Below, one piece after another: positions 26,784 through 35,846 of a stretch of 64,000 bases of DNA. This stretch comes from Rhodopseudomonas palustris. GTDB lineage: Bacteria > Pseudomonadota > Alphaproteobacteria > Rhizobiales > Xanthobacteraceae. The notes beneath the pieces were generated by a model that was not told the DNA's origin, made no database searches, and was given only the letters and a program-made list of their open reading frames with translations. The first letter of the stretch is position 1. Each line of letters opens with the position of its first letter. A program made the position numbers and the translations under genes. Location: the NCBI RefSeq assembly GCF_003591005.1, contig NZ_QYYD01000025.1, forward strand, positions 1 through 64,000, given 5' to 3'.

Positions 26784-27449
26784 TTGGCGTCCACCACCGC
26801 GCTGCTTCGCACCGTCGCCGACAAAGTCGATCCGCAGCATTGCGCGCTGCTGGTGATCGACGTGCAGAACGATTTCGCCGCACCCGGCGGTTTCTTCGAT
26901 CAGATCGGCGCCGACCTGAAAGTGGTCCAGCAGGAGCGCGTTCCCAATCTGATGCGGCTGATCGGGGCCGCTCGCGACGCGGGGGTGCTGGTGATCTTCG
27001 TCCAGGCGATTTACGATCCCGAGCATCTGTCGGACGCGATGCGCGAGCGCAACGCGCGGATCGGCAGCGAGTTGCCCCGCTGCCGCAGCGGCTCGTGGGG
27101 CGCCGAATTCTACCGCGTCGCGCCGGAGCCCGGCGAGCCCGTGGTGATCAAACATCGCTACAGCGCCATGGTCGGGCCGGAACTGCCGGAGCTGTTGCGC
27201 GAGCGCGGCATCCGCAGCCTGCTGCTCACCGGCATCGCCACCGACACTTGCGTCGAGTCCGCCGGTCGCGACGCGTATTTTCGCGATTACTACGTGACGC
27301 TGGTCGGCGATTGCTGCGGGGCTGCCACTGATGAGGATCATCGCGGCGCGCTGAAGCGCTTCCATCGCGACTACGGACCGGTGGTCGACGCCGACGAGGT
27401 GATCTCGGCCTGGCGATCGACGGTCGCCGCGGCGGCGAAGTCCGCCTGA
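26784..27449 (+). CDS. Isochorismatase-like cysteine hydrolase
   Basis: A protein of about 221 residues that probably hydrolyses a C-N bond (amidase, ureidoacrylate or carbamoyl type) rather than isochorismate. The catalytic triad is visible: Asp26 (VIDVQNDFAAPGG), Lys123 (VIKHRYSAM) and Cys156 (IATDTCVESAGRDAYFRDY). RutB, NicF-type maleamate amidases and N-carbamoylsarcosine amidase share this layout. I prefer TTG 26784 (preceded by GGGAG) over GTG 26748; both are possible. Its stop overlaps the next start by one base. It is the first gene of a six-gene unit. Confidence 0.86.
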   Translation: MASTTALLRTVADKVDPQHCALLVIDVQNDFAAPGGFFDQIGADLKVVQQERVPNLMRLIGAARDAGVLVIFVQAIYDPEHLSDAMRERNARIGSELPRCRSGSWGAEFYRVAPEPGEPVVIKHRYSAMVGPELPELLRERGIRSLLLTGIATDTCVESAGRDAYFRDYYVTLVGDCCGAATDEDHRGALKRFHRDYGPVVDADEVISAWRSTVAAAAKSA

Positions 27450-28492
27450 TGGACCTGTATCGCGACCTTTTTGCTCACGGCCTGTTCCGGATGTCGGCCG
27501 ATCGGAGCCACGCGTTTGCGCACACCGCGCTGCGTCGCGCCGCCCCCTGGCGGCTGCTCGCAGCGGCTGCCGATCTGCGCGTCGACGATCCACGGCTTGT
27601 CACGCGCTTTGCGGGCGTCGATCTGCCCAATCCGGTTGGCCTGGCGGCTGGCTTCGACAAGGATGCCGACCTGGTCCCGGCGCTGTCCTGCCTCGGCTTC
27701 GGATTCGTCTGTGTCGGCTCGATCATGCCGGAGCCGCGTATCGGAAATCCATTTCCGCGATTGATGCGCCGTCGCGGCACCGAGTCGATCGTCGACTCGA
27801 TGGGGGTGCCGAGCAAGGGCAGGGCCTACGCGGTCGAGCAGCTGCGCCGTCTTGGCGCGCGCGCTGTACCGGTCATTGCGAATGTCGGGGGCTTCTCGGC
27901 GGACGCGATCGCAGCGGGCGTGAACGAAGTCGCTCCTTATGTCGACCTGGTCGAACTCAGCCTGATGTGCCCGAACGTGCTGCGCGAAGGCGAGGTGTTC
28001 GACGAGATCGGCATGCTGCGCGGCGTGCTCGCGCGCATCGAGGGCCGCGCAGGATCGATCGTGGTACGCGTGCCGAACGACACCAAGAGACTGCCCGACC
28101 GGTTCGCCGAACTGATCGAATTGTGTATCGAGGCCGGCGTCGGCGGCATCAAGGTCGGCGGTGGCCGACGCATCCCAGAGCCGGGACTTGGAACAGGTGC
28201 CGGCACCCTGCATGGCCGCGAAATCTTCGACGCGGCACTGATGAATGTCGAGCGCGCCGCGGAGTTCGCGCGCGGCCGCCTGTCGATCAAGGGCAATGGC
28301 GGCATCAGTTCCGCCGCCGACGTGCTGGCGATGCGGAGCGCGGGCGCGACCTGCGTCGACCTTTATTCGGCCTTCGTGTTCCGCGGCTGGACCATCGCGC
28401 GCGATATCAACCGCGAACTGGCGCCGGTCTGGGCCGCTACGACGTCGACCGCGGCGCCGGCCTTCGGATCGCAGCTCCAGAGCATGGCATGA
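27449..28492 (+). CDS. Dihydroorotate-dehydrogenase-like flavoprotein
   Basis: A 347-residue FMN TIM barrel. The N-terminal helices (LYRDLFAHGLFRMSADRSH), AGFDKDADLV (residues 67-76) and IGNPFPRLMRR resemble class 2 DHODH. KGNGGISSAADVLAMRSAGATCVDLYSAFVFRG is the typical C-terminal phosphate-binding end. The catalytic loop, however, reads LSLMCPNVLREG with Cys174 where class 2 enzymes have Ser in SSPNT; Cys in 'CPN' is the class 1 feature. It is unlikely to be the pyrimidine-pathway PyrD: it sits in a catabolic operon, one base after the isochorismatase-like gene, with an ATGA overlap to the CocE gene. It may act on a related cyclic ureide or imide. Confidence 0.82.
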   Translation: MDLYRDLFAHGLFRMSADRSHAFAHTALRRAAPWRLLAAAADLRVDDPRLVTRFAGVDLPNPVGLAAGFDKDADLVPALSCLGFGFVCVGSIMPEPRIGNPFPRLMRRRGTESIVDSMGVPSKGRAYAVEQLRRLGARAVPVIANVGGFSADAIAAGVNEVAPYVDLVELSLMCPNVLREGEVFDEIGMLRGVLARIEGRAGSIVVRVPNDTKRLPDRFAELIELCIEAGVGGIKVGGGRRIPEPGLGTGAGTLHGREIFDAALMNVERAAEFARGRLSIKGNGGISSAADVLAMRSAGATCVDLYSAFVFRGWTIARDINRELAPVWAATTSTAAPAFGSQLQSMA

Positions 28493-30171
28493 TCGTCGAG
28501 ACCAACGTCATCATCCCGGTGAGCGATGGACACGGCCTGCGTGCCAATGTTTTTCGTCCCGCGGAGGGCGGGCCGCATCCGGTGCTGATGTCGCTTGGCA
28601 TCTACGGCAAGGATATCCATTTCGCCGATGGCTATGAGCTGCCCTGGAAGAAGTTGCAGACGCTCAATCCTGCGATCATCGACGAGGGGTCGAGCGGACG
28701 CTATCTGCGATGGGAGAAGATCGACCCCGAGCGCTGGGTGCCGGACGGCTACGTGGTGATCGCGGTCGACGGTCGCGGCAGCGGGCAGTCACCGGGCTAT
28801 CTCGATCCGTTCTCACCGCGCGAGACGCAGGATTACTACGACGCGATCGAATGGGCCGCGGCGCAGCCGTGGTCGAGCGGCAAGGTCGGGCTGATCGGCA
28901 TTTCCTATCTGTCGATCAAACAGTGGCAGGTCGCCGCACTGCGGCCGCCGCATCTCGCCGCGATCTGCCCATGGGAGGGCGGCAGCGATCTGTATCGCGA
29001 CTGGAGCCACCACGGCGGCATCTTGAGTAACTCGTTTCCGACGGCGTGGCTGCCGCGGCAGGTGCTGCCCAATCAGCACGGCAACGCGCAGACGCATCAT
29101 CGCGATCGCGAGACCGGCCAAACGACCACGGGGCCGGCGCTGAGCGACGATCTGCTGCACGCCAATCGGGCCGACCACGTCGGCGATCTGTTACAACACC
29201 CGCTCGACGATGCGTGGTACCGGCAGCGCTCGCCTGAGCTTGGCCGCATCGAGGTGCCGCTGTTCTCAGCTGGCAATTGGGGCGGCTGCGGGCTGCATTT
29301 GCGCGGCAACATCGAAGGCTTCTGCCGCGCCGGCGCCAAGGACAAATGGCTCCACATGCACATCGGTACGCATTTCGAGAGCTTTTATCTGCCGGCCTAC
29401 ATTGCGCGCCAGAAGCGGTTTTTCGCGCATTTCCTCAAGGGCGAGGCGAACGGGTGGGACCGCGAGCCGCCGATCCGGCTCGAGATCCGCAGTCCGGACG
29501 GCGCGGTCGCGCGCGACGAGACGGAATGGCCGCTCGCCCGCACCGATTGGCAGCGGCACTATCTCGACGCGGCCGCTCAGAGCTTGTCGACCGATGCGCC
29601 CATCGCGGCGGCATCCGCCACCTTCATTGCGATGGGCGACGGTCTCAGTTTCCTGACAGCGCCGTTCGCGGAGGCGACCGAGTTCACCGGTCCGGTGACC
29701 GCCAGGCTGTGGATCGCATCGTCGACCACAGACGCCGACATCTTCGCGACGCTGCGGTTGTTCGCACCGGATGGCAGCGAAGTGGTGTTCGCCGGCGCCA
29801 GCGACATCGAGCCGGTGGCGCGCGGCTGGCTGCGCGCGTCGCATCGCAAACTCGATGCTGCGATGTCGACGACGGTGCGGCCATATCACAGCCACGACGA
29901 GATCCAGAAGCTCGAGCCGGGCCAGCCTTATCTGCTCGACGTCGAGATCTGGCCGACCAGCATCGTCTGCCCGGCGGGCTATCGGCTGGCGTTGACGCTG
30001 CAGGGCCGCGATTACGAGGCGGCCGGCGTGTCGGGGCGCATCCTGCACAATCACGAGCACGACCGGCCGCGCGCCGAATTCGACGGCCGCACCACGATCT
30101 TCACGGGCCCTGGCCACGAGTCCCATCTGCTGCTGCCGCACATCCCGTCGCAGCCCGGAGCCACGCCATGA
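28489..30171 (+). CDS. CocE/NonD family serine hydrolase
   Basis: A 560-residue hydrolase. The alpha/beta-hydrolase part has VVIAVDGRGSGQSPG and the nucleophile Ser139 in GISYLSIKQWQVAA, closely like cocaine esterase (GVSYLGVTQW). The C-terminal jelly-roll (X-Pro dipeptidyl-peptidase C-terminal type) runs from about residue 345 to the end (FTGPVTARLWIASSTTDADIFATLRL). No signal peptide is seen, so it is cytosolic. It overlaps the genes on both sides by ATGA. The substrate is unknown: ester or amide of the compound handled by this cluster. Confidence 0.87.
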   Translation: MIVETNVIIPVSDGHGLRANVFRPAEGGPHPVLMSLGIYGKDIHFADGYELPWKKLQTLNPAIIDEGSSGRYLRWEKIDPERWVPDGYVVIAVDGRGSGQSPGYLDPFSPRETQDYYDAIEWAAAQPWSSGKVGLIGISYLSIKQWQVAALRPPHLAAICPWEGGSDLYRDWSHHGGILSNSFPTAWLPRQVLPNQHGNAQTHHRDRETGQTTTGPALSDDLLHANRADHVGDLLQHPLDDAWYRQRSPELGRIEVPLFSAGNWGGCGLHLRGNIEGFCRAGAKDKWLHMHIGTHFESFYLPAYIARQKRFFAHFLKGEANGWDREPPIRLEIRSPDGAVARDETEWPLARTDWQRHYLDAAAQSLSTDAPIAAASATFIAMGDGLSFLTAPFAEATEFTGPVTARLWIASSTTDADIFATLRLFAPDGSEVVFAGASDIEPVARGWLRASHRKLDAAMSTTVRPYHSHDEIQKLEPGQPYLLDVEIWPTSIVCPAGYRLALTLQGRDYEAAGVSGRILHNHEHDRPRAEFDGRTTIFTGPGHESHLLLPHIPSQPGATP

Positions 30172-31052
30172 AGATGCCGCCGTTCGACTACGCCTGTCCG
30201 ACCACGCTGGACGAGGCGGTGCAACTGCTTGCCGCCAACGACGGCGCCAAGGTGCTGTCCGGCGGGCAGAGCCTGCTGCCGCTGTTGGCGTTCCGCATGG
30301 CGTACCCGCCGTTGCTGGTCGACATCCAGAAGCTGCCCGGCATCGACGCGATCGAGGTGACCGCGGACGGCCTGCGCGTCGGCGCGCGCGTGCGCTGGTG
30401 CCAGATCGAGCAGGACCAGCGGCTGTCGACCGCGCATCCGCTGTTCCAAGCGATGATCGATCACGTCGCGCACTACCAGATCCGCAACCGCGGCACCGTC
30501 GGTGGCAGTCTCGCCCATGCCGACCCGTCGGCGGAAATGCCAGGCTTGGCCCGGGTGTGCGACTGCGAGATCGTCGCGGTCGGCAAGGACGGGCCGCGGG
30601 CCATCAAGGCCGCGGATTTCTTCGTTGCCGCGCTTCAGACCGCGCTGGCGCCGGACGAGATCATCACGGAGGTTCGGTTTCCGCCGTGGCGCCCGGGTCG
30701 GCGCTGGGCGTTTCACGAATTCGCGCGGCGCAAGGGCGACTTCGCCATGGCCGGCGTGGCGGTGTTCTTCGATGTCGACGCAGCCGGCCGGATCGTCGAT
30801 CCACACGTCGGAGCGATCGGCGCGGGCGACACGCCGCTGCGGCTCACCGGGGTTGAACAAGCGCTTGCTGGGCGCATCCTCGACGACGATCTGATTGCGC
30901 GTGCGCGCACGCTGGCGTCGGAGTCAGTCGAGCCTTCCGCCGACATCCACGCATCGGCCGACTATCGCAAATCCCTGATCGGGACGCTGACTGCGCGCGC
31001 GCTCCGCGACGCCGGCGCGCGTAAGGAGAGCTTCGTTGAAAACGCGGGTTGA
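30168..31052 (+). CDS. Molybdenum hydroxylase FAD subunit (CoxM type), set 1
   Basis: A 294-residue FAD-binding medium subunit that passes electrons from the 2Fe-2S subunit to an acceptor. FAD motifs: LSGGQSLLPLLAFRM (about 31-45) and QIRNRGTVGGSLAHADPSAEMP (about 103-124). The CO-dehydrogenase flavoprotein C-terminal domain follows. The start overlaps the CocE stop (ATGA) and its end overlaps the small-subunit gene by 17 bases. Confidence 0.93.
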   Translation: MKMPPFDYACPTTLDEAVQLLAANDGAKVLSGGQSLLPLLAFRMAYPPLLVDIQKLPGIDAIEVTADGLRVGARVRWCQIEQDQRLSTAHPLFQAMIDHVAHYQIRNRGTVGGSLAHADPSAEMPGLARVCDCEIVAVGKDGPRAIKAADFFVAALQTALAPDEIITEVRFPPWRPGRRWAFHEFARRKGDFAMAGVAVFFDVDAAGRIVDPHVGAIGAGDTPLRLTGVEQALAGRILDDDLIARARTLASESVEPSADIHASADYRKSLIGTLTARALRDAGARKESFVENAG

Positions 31053-31524
31053 ATTCGAACTGAACGGCGCGCCGGTCGCGGCCGAGATCGAGCCGCGACT
31101 GACGCTCGGCGATTGCATCCGCCACGAGCTCGGCAAGACCGGGACCCATATCGGCTGCGAGCACGGCGTCTGCGGGGCGTGTACGATCATTATCGACGGC
31201 GAAGCGGTGCGGTCGTGTCTGACGCTCGGCGTTCAGGTCGCCGGCAAGTCGGTGATGACGATCGAAGGCCTCGCGGAGGGCGAGAAACTCGGGCCGTTGC
31301 AGGCATCGTTCCAGAAGCATCACGGCCTGCAATGCGGCTTCTGCACGCCGGGCTTTCTGATGACGGCGCACGCGCTGCTGACGCGCGAGCCGGATGCCGA
31401 CGAAGAGCGCATCCGGGAGGTGCTGTCCGGCAATGTCTGTCGCTGCACCGGCTATCTGTCGATCATCAAGGCGGTGATGGACGCGCGCCCCGCGTATCAG
31501 CGTAGTCAGGGAGGCCGGTCGTGA
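31036..31524 (+). CDS. Molybdenum hydroxylase 2Fe-2S subunit (CoxS type), set 1
   Basis: A 162-residue iron-sulfur subunit. The plant-type ferredoxin cluster is ligated by GCEHGVCGACTI with a downstream Cys (RSCL); the second cluster by CGFCTPGF and CRCTGY. TTG start at 31036 with AAGGAG seven bases upstream. It overlaps the large-subunit GTG start by four bases (GTGA). Confidence 0.94.
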   Translation: MKTRVEFELNGAPVAAEIEPRLTLGDCIRHELGKTGTHIGCEHGVCGACTIIIDGEAVRSCLTLGVQVAGKSVMTIEGLAEGEKLGPLQASFQKHHGLQCGFCTPGFLMTAHALLTREPDADEERIREVLSGNVCRCTGYLSIIKAVMDARPAYQRSQGGRS

Positions 31525-33802
31525 ACGTGCGCGCGCCGCTCGTCGGCCAGCCGATCCAGCGCGTCGAGGATCCGAAGCTGCTGCGCGGTCTCGGCAGCTT
31601 CGTCGACGACATTCATCGCCACGGCATGCTGCACGCCGCGATCCTGCGAAGTTCGGTCGCACACGGCGTGATCCGCCGGATCGACGCCGCCGCCGCGCGC
31701 GCGATGCCCGGCGTCCACGCAGTCTACACCGCCGAGGACATCGGCGTGGTGCCGCGAATTCCGGTGCGGCTGTTCCCGAACGAGGCGATGGAGCCGTTTC
31801 GTCAGCCGGTGATCGCAGACGGCAAAGTCCGCTTTGTCGGCGAACCGATCGCGATCGTGATCGCCGACAGTCCGGCGCTGGCCGAAGACGCGCTCGAACT
31901 GATCGAGACGGACATCGACGCGCTGCCGGCCGTCACCAAGCTCGAAGATGAAGCAGTGCACCAAGCCGTGCTGTTCGAGGCGCACGGCTCCAACCAGGTG
32001 TTCGACTACGAGGTCGCGCGTGACGAGATCGGCGACACGTTCGAGACCGCGCCCTACACCAGGCGCGAGCGGCTCTACGTGCACCGCCACACCGGCATCA
32101 CCATGGAGACCCGCGGCGTGGTCTCGGAGTGGGACGCCGCGGCCGGCCGGATGACGTCGTGGGGCGCCACCAAGGTGCCGTTCGCGAACCGCAAGATTCT
32201 CGCCGAAATGCTCGGCCTGCCCGAAGAGCAGGTGGTGATGATCGAGGGCAATGCCGGCGGCAGTTTCGGCGTCCGCGGCGAATTCTTTCCCGAGGACTTT
32301 CTCATCCCGTTCGCCGCGCGCCGTTTGGGCCGGCCGGTGAAGTGGATCGAGGACCGCCGCGAGCATCTGCTGGCCGTGACGCATTCGCGCGACGTCGGCG
32401 CCGATGTCGAGATCGCGTGCGAGCTCGACGGTCGCATCCTCGCGATCCGCGCCCGGATGCAGATGAATATCGGGGCGTATTTCCGCACCTCGACGACGAT
32501 CGCGCCGCGCAATGTCGGGCAGTTCCTGCCGGGCGCTTATCGCGTGCCGCGTTATCGCGCCGACGTGTCGGTGATGGCCTCCAACAAGTCGCCGGCCGGC
32601 ACGTATCGAGGCCCTGGACGGTTCGAATCGGACTTCTTTCGCGAGCGGATGTTCGACCTTGCCGCCGACGACCTCGGCATCGACCGTGTCGAATTCCGCC
32701 GCCGCAATCTGCTGAAGCCGGAAGAATTGCCGTTGGCATTTCCGGCGATCAGCCCAAACCCGGTCGTCACCGAGCTCGATAGTGGAGCATACGAAAAGGT
32801 GCTGGATCTCTGCCTCGCCAAGGCGGGCTGGGCCGACAAGCAGCATCTGCAGGGCCGGCTGATCGACGGCCGATATCACGGCCTCGCGGTCGGCTGTTTT
32901 GTGGAGGGCGGTGCCGCGGGCCCGCGCGAGAGCGCGCGCATGGTGCTGGAAGCCGACGGCACGATCTCGCTCTATGTCGCTCATCCGCCGTCGGTCAGGG
33001 CGTCGAGACCATCCTGATGCAGATCGCGGCCGATGCGATGGAGCTACCGCTCGACGCGATCCGGGTGTTCCACGGCTCGACAACTTACGTGAAGGAGGGC
33101 TGGGGTTCGTATCACTCGCGCTCCACCGTGATGGGCGGCAACGCCGTGCTGTTGGCAGCCGGGCAGATCAAGGCGCAGATGCTGGCGGCCGGCGCCGGCC
33201 TGCTGCAATGCGCCGAACAAGCAGTGAGTTATGGGGCCGGACGCGTTACGGCGGAGCACGGCGGTTCGGTCGGACTGAAGGAGCTCGCCGGCAAGGGCAT
33301 CGCCTTCGAGGCGACGTTCCACAACAGCAAGCACACCTACACTTATGGCAGCCACGTCGCGCACGTCGCGGTCGATGCCGAAACCGGGCATGTCGAGATC
33401 GTCGACTACGTCGCGATCGAGGATGCCGGGCGCATCATCAATCCGCTGACGCTGCACGGCCAGGCGATCGGCTCGATCGTGCAGGGGATCGGCGGCGCGT
33501 TGCTCGAACACTTCGTCTACGACGATGACGGCCAGATGCTGTCCGGCTCGCTGGCAGACTATCTGGTTCCGCTCGCGACCGACTTCCCCAACATCCGCTC
33601 CTCATCGATAGAGCTATGCCCGTCGCCGAACCATCCGCTCGGCGCCAAGGGCGCTGGCGAGGGCGGCACCATTCCGGTCGGCGGCATCTTGGCGAATGCG
33701 GTCGCGGCGGCGCTGCGCGATTTCAGCGTTCAGCCCAAGTCGCTGCCGCTGTCGCCGGATCGGATCTGGCGATTGATCCAGGCTGCGGCGCATCCGGCGT
33801 AA
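31521..33802 (+). pseudogene. Molybdenum hydroxylase large subunit (CoxL type), set 1, one-base frameshift
   Basis: Mo-cofactor subunit of the xanthine oxidase family, broken into 31521-33017 and 33017-33802. The first part ends ...ISLYVAHPPSVRASRPS, while the second begins in another frame with VGQGVETILMQIAADA. Inserting one G beside base 32979 restores YVGSSAVGQGVETI, matching YLGSSSVGQGLETI in the paralogue at 43.1 kb. The repaired length is 760 residues (paralogue 767). The substrate motif is GTYRGPGRFE and the active-site Glu is in GAKGAGEGG. All other parts are intact, so it is either a recent mutation or a sequencing error. GTG start overlaps the small-subunit stop. Confidence 0.85.
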
Positions 33803-33953
33803 CGGAGCGCCGCCGCAATGCGCGACGGCCCGAGTATGACGTATCGCGGGCAGGATGACGCGCGTCTGCTGACCGCGTCAAACCCGTCGATGCCGATGCC
33901 TCGCCGGTGCGCAGCATGATGCGCAAAGTGCCCGACAGTGCCGCCAGGTTGAA

Positions 33954-33969
33954 CAGACCAGTTAGTCAA
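33954..33969. promoter_or_regulatory. TetR-type operator before binding protein 1
   Basis: CAGACCA-GT-TAGTCAA. Read on the other strand it is TTGACTA-AC-TGGTCTG, differing at one base from the site at 26694. It lies about 65 bases before the binding-protein start. Confidence 0.7.
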
Positions 33970-34033
33970 ATAGATTTGACTTTGAGGATCGCCGGACAAT
34001 AATCGATCAACTAATCAAACGCGGGAGCGCACT

Positions 34034-35074
34034 ATGTTCGCAGGGAAGATCACGCGGCGCGATTTGCTCAAGACCGGAGCCGCGGCCGCGGCCGTTTTGT
34101 CTTTGCCGGCGATCGTGCGGGCGCAATCGCTGAAGTCGTTGCGAGCCATCTCGCTGCAGACCGACTGGATCTACGGCGGACCGAATGCCGGCTTCCTGAT
34201 GGCGAAGGAGAAAGGCTTCTTCGCCGACGAAGGCTTCGACGTCACGATCAATCAGGGCAAGGGCTCCGGCAACACGGCCCAGATCGTCGCCTCCAAGGCC
34301 GCGCAGTTCGGCTTTGCCGACGGTTACGTCGTCGGCAACACGGTGTCGAAGGGCGCCAAGCTGAAAATGGTCGCCGGCATCTACCGGCGCAATCCATGTG
34401 CGGTGCTGGTGCTCGACGAATCCGATATCAGACAGCCGAAGGACCTCACCGGCAAGACGGTCGGCATCACCACGGGCTCGGCGCAGTTTCAGCAGTTTCC
34501 GGCGTTCCTGCGGAATTCCGGTATCGATCCGGCTTCGGTGCGCGTGGTCAATGTCGACGGCTCCGGCGCCGGTCCTGCGCTGATCAACGGACAGGTCGCG
34601 GCGATCGCCGGGTTCGCCCAGGGCTACATCCCGTCGATCGAAATTCGCGGCAAGAAGACCGTGCGGCCATTTTGGTACTCCGACGCCGGAGTCAATTGCA
34701 TGAGCAACGGACTCATCGTGCACGAGGACATGCTCTCCGAGCCGGACGTCGTGCGCGGCATGGCGCGTGCCACGGTCAAGGGCTTCCTGCAGGGCCGCGC
34801 CAACCCGAACGAACTGACGCAGGTCGTGAAGAAATATCTCGACGCGACCGATCCGGCGATCACGCTGCGTGAAGCGCAACTGTCATGGAGCACCTGGGTG
34901 ACGCCGACTTCCGCAAACAAGCCGCTCGGCTGGATGCCTCCAGAGGACTGGGCCTCGACGGTGGCCGTGTTGAAAGCCAGCGGAGGCGTCACTACGCCAC
35001 TGGAGCCGGGCTCGCTCTACACCAACGACTACGTGCCGGAAGGCGCCGCGTTCGTGCCGCCGCAGAGCACCTGA
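34034..35074 (+). CDS. ABC transporter substrate-binding protein (NMT1/TauA type), orphan
   Basis: A 346-residue periplasmic receptor with a Tat-type signal (TRRDLLKTGAAAAAVLSLPAIVRA, twin Arg at 8-9). The NMT1/THI5 fold shows in QTDWIYGGPNAGFLMAKEKGFFADEGFDV and DLTGKTVGITTGSAQFQQFPAFL. The aromatic-rich start (TDWIYGG) recalls pyrimidine- and thiamin-precursor-binding proteins. No ATPase or permease adjoins it; the operon at 24.1-25.7 kb lacks a receptor and is the likely partner. Confidence 0.9.
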   Translation: MFAGKITRRDLLKTGAAAAAVLSLPAIVRAQSLKSLRAISLQTDWIYGGPNAGFLMAKEKGFFADEGFDVTINQGKGSGNTAQIVASKAAQFGFADGYVVGNTVSKGAKLKMVAGIYRRNPCAVLVLDESDIRQPKDLTGKTVGITTGSAQFQQFPAFLRNSGIDPASVRVVNVDGSGAGPALINGQVAAIAGFAQGYIPSIEIRGKKTVRPFWYSDAGVNCMSNGLIVHEDMLSEPDVVRGMARATVKGFLQGRANPNELTQVVKKYLDATDPAITLREAQLSWSTWVTPTSANKPLGWMPPEDWASTVAVLKASGGVTTPLEPGSLYTNDYVPEGAAFVPPQST

Positions 35075-35107
35075 AGAGGCATCGACTGGATGACGGCGGC
35101 TTGCGTA

Positions 35108-35142
35108 TAAAGAAAGCCGGGTCGGTTGCGAACCGACCCGGC
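35108..35142 (-). terminator. Rho-independent terminator of the cupin gene
   Basis: GCCGGGTCGGTT-GCG-AACCGACCCGGC (35116-35142) is a perfect 12-bp stem. Read on the minus strand it is followed by TTTCTTTAT, so it mainly ends the cupin transcript. It also lies after the binding-protein gene and could block that transcript too. Confidence 0.8.
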
Positions 35143-35179
35143 TGAACGATCCATCCCGCGGCGTCCAGCGCCGGGCGCC

Positions 35180-35707
35180 TCAGCCCTTCAGGTGCTGATC
35201 GCGGCGCTTGTACAACTCGTCGTCCGCATAACCCATCGTCTCGGGCTTGCCGCGGCCGATCATCACCTGGAAGTACACCGGCTCGAGGCTGTCGTTCTGA
35301 TAGCCGTGGATCACGCCGGCCGGGCAGGAGATGCATTCCCACGGTCCGAGGCGGCGGGTGATGCGGCGCCCGGTCTCGTCCTCGACGAACACGTCGAGGT
35401 GACCCTGCAGCACGAAGAAGACTTCCTCGGCCTCGTGCGTGTGCGGCGCGTTGCCCTGACCGGGCGGAACGAACATGATCGACAGCGTGAAATTGCCTGC
35501 CGGAATCACCGTCGCGTCGTTGTACTTGCCGGAGCCGCCGGCACCGATGAAACGGTGCTGGGCGCGCTTGTAACCCTCGATCTTGGCGTCCTCGAAGGCA
35601 GCCCAATCGGCCCTGCGGTCGGCGTAGCGCGCCACATAACGCTCGATGATTTCGTCGATCGAAACGCCTTCGAGCTCCTTCGGGCGTGCGTGTCTCGCCG
35701 TGGCCAT
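35180..35707 (-). CDS. Cupin-domain protein
   Basis: A 175-residue protein with a single cupin barrel: motif 1 PGQGNAPHTHEAEEVFFVLQG (two His and a Glu as metal ligands) and motif 2 around CPAGVIHGYQNDSLEPVYF. This resembles ring-cleavage or isomerase cupins but is not diagnostic. ATG 35707 follows TGGAGG. A near-perfect operator palindrome lies 58-73 bases upstream, and a strong terminator lies beyond its stop, so it is a single-gene unit. Confidence 0.85.
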   Translation of the reverse strand: MATARHARPKELEGVSIDEIIERYVARYADRRADWAAFEDAKIEGYKRAQHRFIGAGGSGKYNDATVIPAGNFTLSIMFVPPGQGNAPHTHEAEEVFFVLQGHLDVFVEDETGRRITRRLGPWECISCPAGVIHGYQNDSLEPVYFQVMIGRGKPETMGYADDELYKRRDQHLKG

Positions 35708-35764
35708 GTCAAATTCCTCCAGAACCGTTCCACCAGCAGTGCAGTTGAATATGGGTAGTTCGTG

Positions 35765-35780
35765 TTGACTATCTAGTCAA
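35765..35780. promoter_or_regulatory. TetR-type operator before the cupin gene (best copy)
   Basis: TTGACTA-TC-TAGTCAA: both 7-base halves are perfect complements. This copy defines the consensus used for the whole cluster. Confidence 0.8.
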
Positions 35781-35846
35781 TTAATTTCGCGTCGTTGCAC
35801 GCTCTCGGGTTCATTCAAGATGCGTCGGTGAAACCTGCGCAGCGGC

